In this document: positions 27,225 through 34,885 of the stretch, in pieces
Layout: each line of letters opens with the position of its first letter
Position numbering within the stretch: position 1 is the stretch's first letter
Origin: JAJZRJ01 sp040757055
Lineage (GTDB): Bacteria; Desulfobacterota; Desulfobulbia; Desulfobulbales; Desulfurivibrionaceae
DNA: 64,000 nucleotides
Reading direction: 5' to 3'
NCBI GenBank assembly: GCA_040757055.1
Contig: JBFLXY010000001.1
Coordinates: 473,874-537,873, forward strand
The notes under the pieces: model-generated
What the model was told of the DNA's origin: nothing
Databases searched by the model: none
Seen by the model: the letters and a program-made list of their open reading frames with translations, nothing else
Position numbers and translations under genes: made by a program

Positions 27225-27311
27225 ATGACCGACGCCCCGCCCCTTGACGACCGGGAGCCCGATCCGATGCTGCCCGGCAAGTCGAGCCGCTTCGATGTCT
27301 ATTTCCCGTGA
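27225..27311 (+). pseudogene. duplicated 3' fragment of rsmJ
   Basis: A 78-bp segment at 27234-27311 matches the last 78 bp of rsmJ (26495-26572) with 8 differences by eye, so the fragment encodes the same ending SSRFDVYFP and a stop at the same place. A small start codon at 27225 with a GGAAGG before it makes a possible 28-residue peptide. I read it as a relic of how the toxin-antitoxin module entered, not a gene. Confidence 0.8.
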
Positions 27312-27317
27312 ACGCGA

Positions 27318-28649
27318 CTAGAGTGCTACGGCCTTGACGCCTGCCGCTTTTTCTTCCTGACCCGCCAAAGGAGGCAAGGGGGCCGCCAGGACCTTATCGA
27401 TCCGCTTGCCGTCCATGTCCACCACCTCAAGCCGCCACCCCTCCCATTCCACGATATCGGCAGTGCGTGGCAACTGACCGATCAGCCACATCATCATGCC
27501 GCTGAGGGTGTGATATCTGCCCTTTTCCTCCTCCGGCACGGCCTTCAGCCCCAGCCTGTCCTTCAACTCCGGAATGGGCATCAAACCGTCCAGCAACCAG
27601 GTACCATCCCCCCGCTGGACGGCCCAGACATCTTCGGGGTCGCGCGGCTTGAACTCACCGGCCAAGGCCTCCAACACATCCTGCAGCGTGATGAGGCCCA
27701 ATATCTCGCCATATTCATCAACCACGAAGACCATCTGCACGCCGGATTCCCGGAACTGTTCCAACAATTTCATGCCGGTCAGGGATTCGGGCACATACAC
27801 GCATGGTTGCAAATGTTCCGCAAGATCGGTAAGCCCATCTTGCAGCGTCTGCTGCAGTACCCTCTTGGTGGTGATGACGCCCAGCACCTCGTCAAGGCCG
27901 CCCCGGCACACGGGAAAGCGGGAGTGGTCGGACTGGATGAGGCGATCGAAACTCTCTGCAAGGGGCTGCTCAATATCCAGATAGACGATCTCGCTTCGCG
28001 GAGTCATCAGCGAGGCAATCTGGCGCTCATCCAAGCGGAACACGTTACGCACCATCGCGTGTTCCTGTTTTTCAATCACCCCGGTTTCCGAGCCCTCCGC
28101 CAGCATGGCATGAATATCCTCTTCCGTCAGATTGGCACTGCCCAACTCCTTCTTGCCGAACAACCGCAGCACGCCATCCGTGGAAAAGGAGAGAAGGGCG
28201 ACGAAAGGACGCGACAGCATAGCCAGGGCGGAGATGGGACGGGCCACCACACGGGCGATGCCTTCCGCATTGAATTGGGCGATACGTTTGGGCACCAGTT
28301 CGCCAACGACGATGGAAAAATAGGTGATCACCACAACGACAAGGGCTGTCGCGCCGGCAGAGCTTATCTGCTGATTGAGCCCCAAGCCTTGCAGCCAAAG
28401 GGCGAAGGACTCCGCAAAAAGCGCTTCACCCACAATGCCGTTCAAAACGCCGATGGCGGTTATGCCGATCTGGATGGTGGAAAGAAACTGGGTCGGTTCC
28501 TCGGCCAGCCGCAATGCCCGCGCCGCTGAGGAGTCACCCGCCTCGGCAAGCCGGCTCAGGCGGTTGCGGCGTGCGGTGACGACGGCAATCTCCGACATGG
28601 CAAAAACGCCATTGAGCAGAATCAGGCCGATGAGAAGGAAAATGTCCAT
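27318..28649 (-). CDS. CNNM/CorC-type membrane protein with CBS domains
   Basis: The 443-residue protein belongs to the HlyC/CorC (YfjD/CNNM) family. An N-terminal DUF21 domain (about 1-190, four membrane helices, ending VVGELVPKRIA and SRPFVALLSF) is followed by a CBS pair (about 200-330, with MTPRSEIVYLDIEQ and FVVDEYGEILGLITLQDVLEALAGEF). A C-terminal CorC_HlyC domain follows (about 345-430). Related proteins are implicated in Mg2+ or Co2+ efflux and resistance. The ATG at 28649 has CAGGAAA upstream. It abuts the rsmJ duplicate fragment tail to tail. Confidence 0.9.
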   Translation of the reverse strand: MDIFLLIGLILLNGVFAMSEIAVVTARRNRLSRLAEAGDSSAARALRLAEEPTQFLSTIQIGITAIGVLNGIVGEALFAESFALWLQGLGLNQQISSAGATALVVVVITYFSIVVGELVPKRIAQFNAEGIARVVARPISALAMLSRPFVALLSFSTDGVLRLFGKKELGSANLTEEDIHAMLAEGSETGVIEKQEHAMVRNVFRLDERQIASLMTPRSEIVYLDIEQPLAESFDRLIQSDHSRFPVCRGGLDEVLGVITTKRVLQQTLQDGLTDLAEHLQPCVYVPESLTGMKLLEQFRESGVQMVFVVDEYGEILGLITLQDVLEALAGEFKPRDPEDVWAVQRGDGTWLLDGLMPIPELKDRLGLKAVPEEEKGRYHTLSGMMMWLIGQLPRTADIVEWEGWRLEVVDMDGKRIDKVLAAPLPPLAGQEEKAAGVKAVAL

Positions 28650-28736
28650 GGTTATTTCCTGTTCTTCAAGCCGGGACAAACGAGCCAGGGAAGGAAATGA
28701 TCCTTGCGCCGCTTGGGCTTTTCATGCCGAAGGCTT

Positions 28737-29942
28737 TCAGCGGACGGCAACCGCCTTGTCGATGGCCGCGCCGATCTGCGCCAACCGCTCGTCACCCAAT
28801 TTGACCGGCACCGGGTAGACCAGCAACCGGTCCATGATGGCGGCTGACTGCGGCAGGGCCTGTGGGTCGTACACCACCCGGCGGCGGCCGTCCGCCTCGT
28901 TGAAGGGCCAGCCGGACTTGGCCAGGGTGGACCCTGCCAGCAGGTGTTCCCACTTCGGGTAGTAATGCCAGGTGTTGCTGGCAAAGTAGACCGCGCCGGC
29001 GCCGTTCTCGCCCAGTACCTTGTTCACGGCCTGGGCCTTCTCTTTGGTGGGCAGGAAAAAAGCGAGGAAGGAGGCGTTGTCGCCCTTCTCGTCCAAAATG
29101 GTGCGGAAGGTGACGCCAGGAAGTTTGGCCACCAGCTTCTTGATGGCGGCCTTGTTCTGCTGCTGGGCAGCCACAATCCCGTCGAGTTTGGCGAGCTGGG
29201 CCAGGCCAATGGCGCCCTGCAACTCCATCATGCGGTAGTTGAAGCCGATGAAGCTGCGGCCCTCGCCGCCGCGGCCGCCGGGATTCTGCACATGGTCGTG
29301 GCCGTGGTCGTGGTACTCGCTCATGTCGCGCCAGAGCTTTTCGCTGTTGGTGATGATCATGCCGCCCTCGCCGGTGGTCATGGTCTTCACCGGGTCAAAG
29401 GAGAAGGTGCCGCAGGAGCCGAAGGAGCCGAGGCGCTGGCCATTGAGGCTGGCGCCGGCCGCCTGGGCGGTATCCTCCAGCACCGGGATATTGTGCTTGT
29501 CGGCAATGGCCTTGATCTCGTGGATGCGGGCCGGAGCCCCCATCATGTGCACCGGGATGATCACCTTGGTCTTCGGCGTGATCTTCTTTTCCAAATCATT
29601 CGGGTCCAGATTGAGGGTCTCGTCCACTTCGGCAAAGACCGGCACCGCGCCCACGTCGAAGATCGCCTCCCAGGTGGCGACAAAGGTGAAGCACTGGGTG
29701 ATCACCTCGTCCCCCGGTCCCACGCCCAGCGCCGCCAGGGCCACTTTCAGCGCCGCGGTGCCGGAGGTGACGGCCTGGCCGTATTTCACGCCGCAGTAGG
29801 CCGCGTACTTCTCCTCGAACTCGCGGACCTTGTAGACGCCCTTGCGCTGGTCCGGAAACTCGTAGCGGAACAGCACGCCGGTCTCCAAAACCTCGTTGAT
29901 CTCCTTCTTCTCCTCTGCGCCGAATATCTCAAAACCAGGCAT
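28737..29942 (-). CDS. kdnA: DegT/DnrJ/EryC1 aminotransferase, KdnA-like
   Basis: This PLP-dependent sugar aminotransferase has 401 residues. The PLP lysine is K186 in SFDPVKTMTTGEGG, with SGTAALKVALAALG binding the cofactor phosphate and LEDTAQAAGAS following. The N terminus MPGFEIFGAEEKKEI and the SDHGHD-like YHDHGHDHVQ segment agree closely with Shewanella KdnA as I recall it. That enzyme transaminates 8-oxo-Kdo to 8-amino-8-deoxy-Kdo. An iron-dependent dehydrogenase gene lies just upstream on the same strand, as kdnB does in Shewanella, and kdsB is 3 kb downstream. A different nucleotide-sugar substrate remains possible. Confidence 0.75.
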   Translation of the reverse strand: MPGFEIFGAEEKKEINEVLETGVLFRYEFPDQRKGVYKVREFEEKYAAYCGVKYGQAVTSGTAALKVALAALGVGPGDEVITQCFTFVATWEAIFDVGAVPVFAEVDETLNLDPNDLEKKITPKTKVIIPVHMMGAPARIHEIKAIADKHNIPVLEDTAQAAGASLNGQRLGSFGSCGTFSFDPVKTMTTGEGGMIITNSEKLWRDMSEYHDHGHDHVQNPGGRGGEGRSFIGFNYRMMELQGAIGLAQLAKLDGIVAAQQQNKAAIKKLVAKLPGVTFRTILDEKGDNASFLAFFLPTKEKAQAVNKVLGENGAGAVYFASNTWHYYPKWEHLLAGSTLAKSGWPFNEADGRRRVVYDPQALPQSAAIMDRLLVYPVPVKLGDERLAQIGAAIDKAVAVR

Positions 29943-30047
29943 GATCGTTTCTCCTCGCTTCTCCGTGTGTGCGCCCCAGACGCGGCTCACGCCGCTGCCG
30001 CGCTCTTTCCCGCCCTTTTTGCCTTGTGCCCTTGCCTTTTTCCTTCA

Positions 30048-31241
30048 TCAATGGTCGCAATGGTGGTCGTCCTGCCAGCCGCGCATGGCGGTCTCGTAAA
30101 TCGCCACCACGTCCGGCAGGCTCGGCTTGCGGGGGTTATTCTCCACCGGCCGGGTGACGGTGAGCGCGATGCTCGCCATCTCCGGGATCTTCTTGGCCGG
30201 GATCTTCAATTCAGCCAGGGTGGCGGGAATGCCCACGTCCTGGTTGAGCTGGTAGACAATATCCACCGCCGCCTCTGCGGCCTGGCGGCTGGGCATGCCG
30301 GCCACGTCGGCGCCCATCACCTCGGCCAGCACCGCGAACTTGTCCGGCGCGCCGATCAGGTTGTACTCCATGACGTAGGGCAGCAGCACCGCATTGGCCA
30401 GGCCGTGCGGAATGCCGAACATGCCGCCCAAGGGGTAGGCCATGGCGTGGACCAGGCCGACGCCGGCGGTGGCCAGCGCCTTGCCGGCCAGCAGGCTGCC
30501 CATGAGCATGGCCGAGCGGGCCTCGATGTTGCCGCCGTGGGCATAGGCCATGCCGAGGTTGTGGCTGATGAGGTCGATGGCCTCCAGGGCGTACATGTTG
30601 GAAATGGGGTGGGCCTGGGTGGAGACGAAGGCCTCCAGGGCGTGGGTCAGGGCGTCGATGCCGGTCATGGCGGTGACCCGCGGCGGCATGGAGACGGTGA
30701 GCGCCGGGTCGAGCAAAGCGGCGTCCGGGTAGAGCGGGTCGCCGTTCATGCCGCCCTTGGACTTGGTCTTTTCGTTGATGAAGACCGCGGTGAAGGTCAC
30801 CTCGGCACCGGTGCCCGCAGTGGTGGGCACCATGATCTTGGGCACGCCCGGCTTCTTGATCTTGCCAAGGCCCAGGTACTCCTCGGCCTTGCCGCCGTTG
30901 GTCAGCAGGATGCTCACCGCCTTGGCCACGTCCATGGCCGAGCCGCCGCCCACGCCGACCACGCAGTCGCACTTGCCTTTCCTGGCCAGGGCCGCGCCCT
31001 GGTCGGCCAGCTTGAGACCCGGTTCCGGGTCCACCTTGTCGTAGAGCTCGAAAGGCACCTTGGCCGCCTTGAGCGGCGCCACGATGCGTTCCAGCAGACC
31101 GGTGGCCGCGATGCCGGGGTCCACCACGAGAAAGACCTTGGTGCCGCCCAGGTCCTTTACCAGGGCGGGCAGGTCGTTGATGGTATCGACGCCGAAACGG
31201 ATGCGGGTCGGCTGGGTCACGGTAAAGGGCTGTCCAATCAT
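30048..31241 (-). CDS. iron-containing alcohol dehydrogenase, possible KdnB
   Basis: The 397-residue protein is a group III iron-dependent dehydrogenase. NAD binding is at GVGGGSAMDVAKA (about 97-109) and VPTTAGTGAEVT; metal ligands are expected in GIDALTHALEAF and GLVHAMAYPLGGMFGIPHGL, where the aspartate and three histidines are present. Members oxidise or reduce a wide range of alcohols. Directly upstream of the KdnA-like gene, it may oxidise the C8 hydroxyl of Kdo (KdnB role); the sequence itself is closer to generic ethanol or 1,3-propanediol type dehydrogenases, so I keep this open. It ends in an HH-rich tail (WQDDHHCDH). Confidence 0.75.
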   Translation of the reverse strand: MIGQPFTVTQPTRIRFGVDTINDLPALVKDLGGTKVFLVVDPGIAATGLLERIVAPLKAAKVPFELYDKVDPEPGLKLADQGAALARKGKCDCVVGVGGGSAMDVAKAVSILLTNGGKAEEYLGLGKIKKPGVPKIMVPTTAGTGAEVTFTAVFINEKTKSKGGMNGDPLYPDAALLDPALTVSMPPRVTAMTGIDALTHALEAFVSTQAHPISNMYALEAIDLISHNLGMAYAHGGNIEARSAMLMGSLLAGKALATAGVGLVHAMAYPLGGMFGIPHGLANAVLLPYVMEYNLIGAPDKFAVLAEVMGADVAGMPSRQAAEAAVDIVYQLNQDVGIPATLAELKIPAKKIPEMASIALTVTRPVENNPRKPSLPDVVAIYETAMRGWQDDHHCDH

Positions 31242-31388
31242 GGCCTCTGTCCTTTTGGAGTTGAAAAAGCTGGGGTTGATGCTACCTTAGATGTTCAACG
31301 CGATTCTACTGAGCTGTCCGGCGATTGGCAACCAAAATGGAGGCCATGTCCCAAAGAGACGGCCGCTGTATAAACGGAGAGCACCCCC

Positions 31389-31952
31389 ATGGAGATCAGC
31401 CGATCGGAGAAGAAACGGCAGGCCAAGCAGGTGGAGGAGCTTGCCTACGAACTGGCGAAGCTCCCGGCCGCCGAGATCCGGCGGCTGCCCTGCGAGCCCT
31501 TCATTCGGGAAGAGATCCTTGCCGCCGTGGGCCTCAAGGGCGGGGCGTACAAGCGCCAGGTCAAGTATCTCGCCAAGGAGCTGCGCGAGCAGGAAACCGC
31601 GCCGCTCCTTGCCTTTCTGGCCGCGCGCCAGGGCTCGCACCTCAAGGAAAAGCAGGAGTTCCATGAACTGGAACAACTGCGCGAGGCGATCATCACCGAC
31701 GTGCTCACAGCCAACGACGAGGCCCGGGCCGAGGAACGGCCGCTCGACGACGACTGGCCCAGCCCGGCCCTGGCCAAGGCCATGGCGCTTTTCCCGGAAC
31801 TTGACGAGGCGGCCATCCGCACCGCCGCGGCCCGCTATGCCCGAAACCGCAAGTCCGCCTACGGCAAGGAGATCTTCCGGGCCTTGCGAACCGGGCAGGA
31901 ACGGCTGCTGCTCGCCCAACGCCGCGCCAACTCTCGCCAGCCAAATCCCTGA
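31389..31952 (+). CDS. darP: ribosome-associated protein DarP (YjgA, DUF615)
   Basis: DarP binds pre-50S particles and aids assembly. The 187-residue protein is basic and helical; the family start ISRSEKKRQAKQVEELAYEL (about 3-22), IRRLPCEPFIREEI and AYKRQVKYLAKELR blocks, and a C-terminal RKSAYGKEIFRALRTG are all in place. The ATG at 31389 comes 14 bases after a CGGAGAG. A PPC-domain gene follows 16 bp downstream on the same strand. Confidence 0.88.
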   Translation: MEISRSEKKRQAKQVEELAYELAKLPAAEIRRLPCEPFIREEILAAVGLKGGAYKRQVKYLAKELREQETAPLLAFLAARQGSHLKEKQEFHELEQLREAIITDVLTANDEARAEERPLDDDWPSPALAKAMALFPELDEAAIRTAAARYARNRKSAYGKEIFRALRTGQERLLLAQRRANSRQPNP

Positions 31953-31968
31953 TCAGGAGCACTTCCCC

Positions 31969-32406
31969 ATGGACTACCGCACCGGCACCATCAACCGCGT
32001 GGTCACCATCCGCTTCGACGAGGGCGACGACTTTCTCGGCGGTCTGCGGGAGGTCGTCATCAAAGAGCAGATCCGCTGCGGCTGGTTCTTCGTGCTGGGC
32101 GGCCTGCGCGAGGCTGGAGTGGTCACCGGCCCGAAAGAGCCGGTCATGCCGCCCGATCCGGTATGGCGGGAGGTGAGCGGCGCCCGCGAAACCCTGGGCG
32201 CCGGCTCCGTCTACTGGGAGGGAGAGGAGCCTCGCATCCACCTGCACGCCGCCCTGGGCCACCACGGCGAGACCATCACCGCCTGCGTGCGCAAGGGCAC
32301 CATGGTCTATCTGGTGCTGGAGGTCTGCCTCATCGAGATTTCGGGCATCGACGCCACCCGGCCGTGGTATCCGGAGGGCGGTTTCAACCGCCTCACCTTT
32401 GCCTGA
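31969..32406 (+). CDS. PPC/DUF296 domain protein
   Basis: The 145-residue protein is one PPC (plant and prokaryote conserved) domain. GDDFLGGLREVVIKEQI, a glycine-rich VLGGLREAGVV core, IHLHAALGHHGETIT with several histidines, and VYLVLEVCLIEI are the typical strands. PPC proteins form trimers that often bind metal through those histidines; in plants the domain is joined to AT-hooks, but bacterial stand-alone forms have no assigned function. The start is the ATG at 31969 after TCAGGAGC, 16 bp from darP, so it is likely on the same transcript. Confidence 0.85.
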   Translation: MDYRTGTINRVVTIRFDEGDDFLGGLREVVIKEQIRCGWFFVLGGLREAGVVTGPKEPVMPPDPVWREVSGARETLGAGSVYWEGEEPRIHLHAALGHHGETITACVRKGTMVYLVLEVCLIEISGIDATRPWYPEGGFNRLTFA

Positions 32407-32411
32407 GAAGC

Positions 32412-32442
32412 GCCCCCTGTTTTTTTTTTGATTGACAGGGGC
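32412..32442 (+). terminator. hairpin with internal T-tract after the PPC gene
   Basis: GCCCCCTGT and ACAGGGGC pair (one bulged C) around a loop containing ten Ts. It follows the PPC stop by 5 bp. The T-run is inside rather than after the stem, so termination efficiency is uncertain. The right arm overlaps the next promoter's -35. Confidence 0.4.
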
Positions 32443-32461
32443 TGTCCCTTTTCTCCAGAAT
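32432..32461 (+). promoter_or_regulatory. promoter of the CBM48 gene
   Basis: A perfect TTGACA at 32432-32437 is followed, after 18 bases, by CAGAAT at 32456-32461. The start codon is at 32526 with GGAGGA upstream. Confidence 0.6.
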
Positions 32462-32525
32462 GGATTCAGCAGGTTCCTTCGGCGCGCAACGCTCTGTAAC
32501 CCCGATTACAGTGGAGGATAGGACA

Positions 32526-32846
32526 ATGGCAGCAACCAAGGTGTCGGCTTCGAAAAAAACCACGACCAAGGCCCCGAAGAAGACTCTCCCCTCCTACGAA
32601 TTCAGCTTGGCCGCTCCGGAAGCGACAACGGTCTATCTGGTGGGCGACTTCAACCACTGGGACGACGGCAAGGACAAGATGCGCAAGATGAAGGACGGCA
32701 CCCACAAGAAGAGCATGAAGCTCAAACCCGGCCGCTACGAATACCGCTTCGTGGTGGACGGCCAGTGGTGGACCGACCCCTGCAACGAAAACCGTTGCGC
32801 CAGCCCCTACGGCACGGACAACTCGGTGCTCTATATTCCGGAATAA
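32526..32846 (+). CDS. glycogen-binding (AMPK/CBM48-type) domain protein
   Basis: The 106-residue protein has a lysine-rich N-terminal tail (KVSASKKTTTKAPKK) followed by a single carbohydrate-binding module of the AMPK-glycogen/isoamylase-N type: YEFSLAAPEATTVYLVGDF, NHWDDGKDKMRKM and GRYEYRFVVDGQWWTDP. The conserved W in FNHW and the DG.W pair are the usual sugar-binding positions. No catalytic domain is attached. It may tether a partner to glycogen. It has its own promoter and a shared terminator downstream. Confidence 0.9.
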   Translation: MAATKVSASKKTTTKAPKKTLPSYEFSLAAPEATTVYLVGDFNHWDDGKDKMRKMKDGTHKKSMKLKPGRYEYRFVVDGQWWTDPCNENRCASPYGTDNSVLYIPE

Positions 32847-32876
32847 CCTCCCCTCCCGCAACGCACCAAAGAAAAA

Positions 32877-32902
32877 GCCCGTGCCATCCGGCACGGGCTT
32901 TT
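32877..32902. terminator. bidirectional terminator between CBM48 gene and pycB
   Basis: A perfect 9-bp stem GCCCGTGCC/GGCACGGGC with a 4-base loop has A5 on the left and T4 on the right, so it can stop transcription from both convergent genes. Confidence 0.88.
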
Positions 32903-32925
32903 GTTTTCTCCTTTGCCGGTGTCAA

Positions 32926-34833
32926 TTAAGCGGCCGGCGTCACCTTGACCAGTTCGTCGCCCGGCTGTACCGCCGCACCCACCTTGGTGGCAATCTTCTC
33001 CACCTTGCCGCTGACCAGGCTGTTGATGGGGGTCTGCATCTTCATGGCCTCGAGGATCACCAGACGGTCGCCGGCCTTGACCTCCTGGCCCACGGCCACG
33101 GAGACCTCGCAGACATTGGCATTGAAAGGCGCCCGCATGTCGCCGGCCTTGGCCAGATCCTCGATCTCGCCCTTGGAAAGCTTCGCGGCCTTGGCCTCGG
33201 CACCCTTCACCGCCTCGGGCTCGAATTCGAAGACCCGCTGGTGGTGGTCGACATTGAGGTAGACGTGGGTCTTGCCGTCCTCGTCGGTCTGCATGGGGCC
33301 GATTTCGATCACATGCTCCTTGCCGTAGTGGTCGCGGAACTTGACGATCTCGCCCAGCTTGAAACCGCCGCGGCGGAAAAGGATGGAAGGCGGCAACACG
33401 TAGGACCTGCCGAACTTCTCCTCAAACTTGAAGAAGTTCACCGCGTCGTTGGGGTGCTGGAGATAGGAGACGAGCTGCTGTTCGGTGGGCTCGTAGCCGA
33501 GCTTCTTGGCCAGTTCCTGCCGTTCCTTGTCGATGTCCATGTCCCCGATCTGGTCCATGCCGCCTTCTTTTTCGAGGATCTCCTTCCAGTTGGCGCCGAA
33601 GACCTTCTCGTAGATCCAGTCCGCCGGCTGATAGAAGGGAAAGGGGCCGTACTTGCCCAGAAGGAGGTTCTTCAGGTCGCCCGAGGGATTGGCGTAGCGG
33701 TCGCCGGCCTGGACGTTGCTCACCGCCGTGGTCCACAAAATCTGGGAACCGGGGGTCACGCTCCAGAAGTTGCCCAGATCCTTCTGCACCTTGGGCAGCT
33801 CCTCGTGGAGGATGGTGGGCATCTTGTCGAGGAACTTGCCCTTCACCGCCTGCTCGAAGCTCGAACCGGCAGCGCCGCCGGGCAGCTTGTGGACCTGCAC
33901 CGTGGGGTCGAAGCCCTTGAACTGGGACTCGAAATAGTCGTAATACTGGCGCTCGCTGCGGAGCACATCGGAGGTCTCCACCACCGCCTTCTCGTCGAGG
34001 CCGATGGCCTTCTTGCCATACTCGGCCAGGGTCTGCACCACGGTCAGCACCGCCGGCGGCCCGTAATAGCCGGCAAGGGAGTATTCGGAGGCATCGACGA
34101 TCCTGGCCCCGGCCAGCACCGCGGCGGTGATGCGGGCCACGTCGTTGCCGTCGGTGTTGTGGCCGTGGTAGTGGATGACCAGGTCCGGATACTTCTGGAG
34201 GATGGCGCTGACCAGATCGCCGATGCGCTTCGGGGTGCCCAGGCCGCCGTGGTTCTTGATGCAGAGCGTGATGTCGTGGCCGGTCACGTCGAGGATCTCG
34301 CCCACCTTCTTCACATAGAACTCGTCGGTGTGCTCGGGGCCGGTGGAGAAGCAGACCGCCGGTTCGAGGATCATGCCCGCCTTCTGCACCTCCTCGAAGA
34401 CCGCGATCATGTTGGGCACGTGGTTCAGGAAGTCGAAGACGCGCCAGACGTCGACGTATTTGGCGTACTCGCGGACCACCAGCCGGATCACGTTCTGCGG
34501 ATAGGGCCGGTAGCCGAAGAGGTTGATGCCGCGGCAGAGGGTCTGGAACAGGGTCTTGGGCATGCGCTCGCGCAGGAGTTCCAGCTTCAGGAAGGGGTCC
34601 ACCTGCTTGCGCAGGATGTCCACGTGGATGGAGGCGCCGCCGGTGATCTCCAGCGAGAAATAGCCCGCCTGCTCGCGGGCCTTGGCGGCCAGCAGGTCGG
34701 TGTGGAGCAGGATCCGGTTCTTGAAGTCGGACTGCGACAGATCGCGGGCGGTGTTGGTCACATAGTAGCCATCTGCCTGGCGCAGGATGCGCACCACCTC
34801 GGTGGGACTCATGCCATGAACGATTCGTTCCAT
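32926..34833 (-). CDS. pycB: pyruvate carboxylase subunit B (carboxyltransferase + biotin carrier)
   Basis: This subunit transfers carboxyl from biotin to pyruvate (or from oxaloacetate in a decarboxylase). The 635-residue protein has an N-terminal carboxyltransferase TIM barrel with FQTLCRGINLFGYRPYPQNV (about 96-115), a conserved carboxylase domain, and a biotinyl domain with K598 in EAMKMQT. Without decarboxylase subunits OadB or OadG, and next to pycA, a role as subunit B of a two-subunit pyruvate carboxylase (as in methanogens and some Desulfobacterota) is favoured. Strong Shine-Dalgarno GAGGAG. It follows pycA by 52 bp. Confidence 0.9.
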   Translation of the reverse strand: MERIVHGMSPTEVVRILRQADGYYVTNTARDLSQSDFKNRILLHTDLLAAKAREQAGYFSLEITGGASIHVDILRKQVDPFLKLELLRERMPKTLFQTLCRGINLFGYRPYPQNVIRLVVREYAKYVDVWRVFDFLNHVPNMIAVFEEVQKAGMILEPAVCFSTGPEHTDEFYVKKVGEILDVTGHDITLCIKNHGGLGTPKRIGDLVSAILQKYPDLVIHYHGHNTDGNDVARITAAVLAGARIVDASEYSLAGYYGPPAVLTVVQTLAEYGKKAIGLDEKAVVETSDVLRSERQYYDYFESQFKGFDPTVQVHKLPGGAAGSSFEQAVKGKFLDKMPTILHEELPKVQKDLGNFWSVTPGSQILWTTAVSNVQAGDRYANPSGDLKNLLLGKYGPFPFYQPADWIYEKVFGANWKEILEKEGGMDQIGDMDIDKERQELAKKLGYEPTEQQLVSYLQHPNDAVNFFKFEEKFGRSYVLPPSILFRRGGFKLGEIVKFRDHYGKEHVIEIGPMQTDEDGKTHVYLNVDHHQRVFEFEPEAVKGAEAKAAKLSKGEIEDLAKAGDMRAPFNANVCEVSVAVGQEVKAGDRLVILEAMKMQTPINSLVSGKVEKIATKVGAAVQPGDELVKVTPAA

Positions 34834-34885
34834 TGTGCTTCTCCTCTACAACACTCAAGTTCCTCGCAAGGATACCCGCCGCGCC

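Noticed and set aside
27225..27311. Third small gene of the toxin-antitoxin operon
   Set aside because: Its sequence is explained fully as a duplicate of the rsmJ 3' end.
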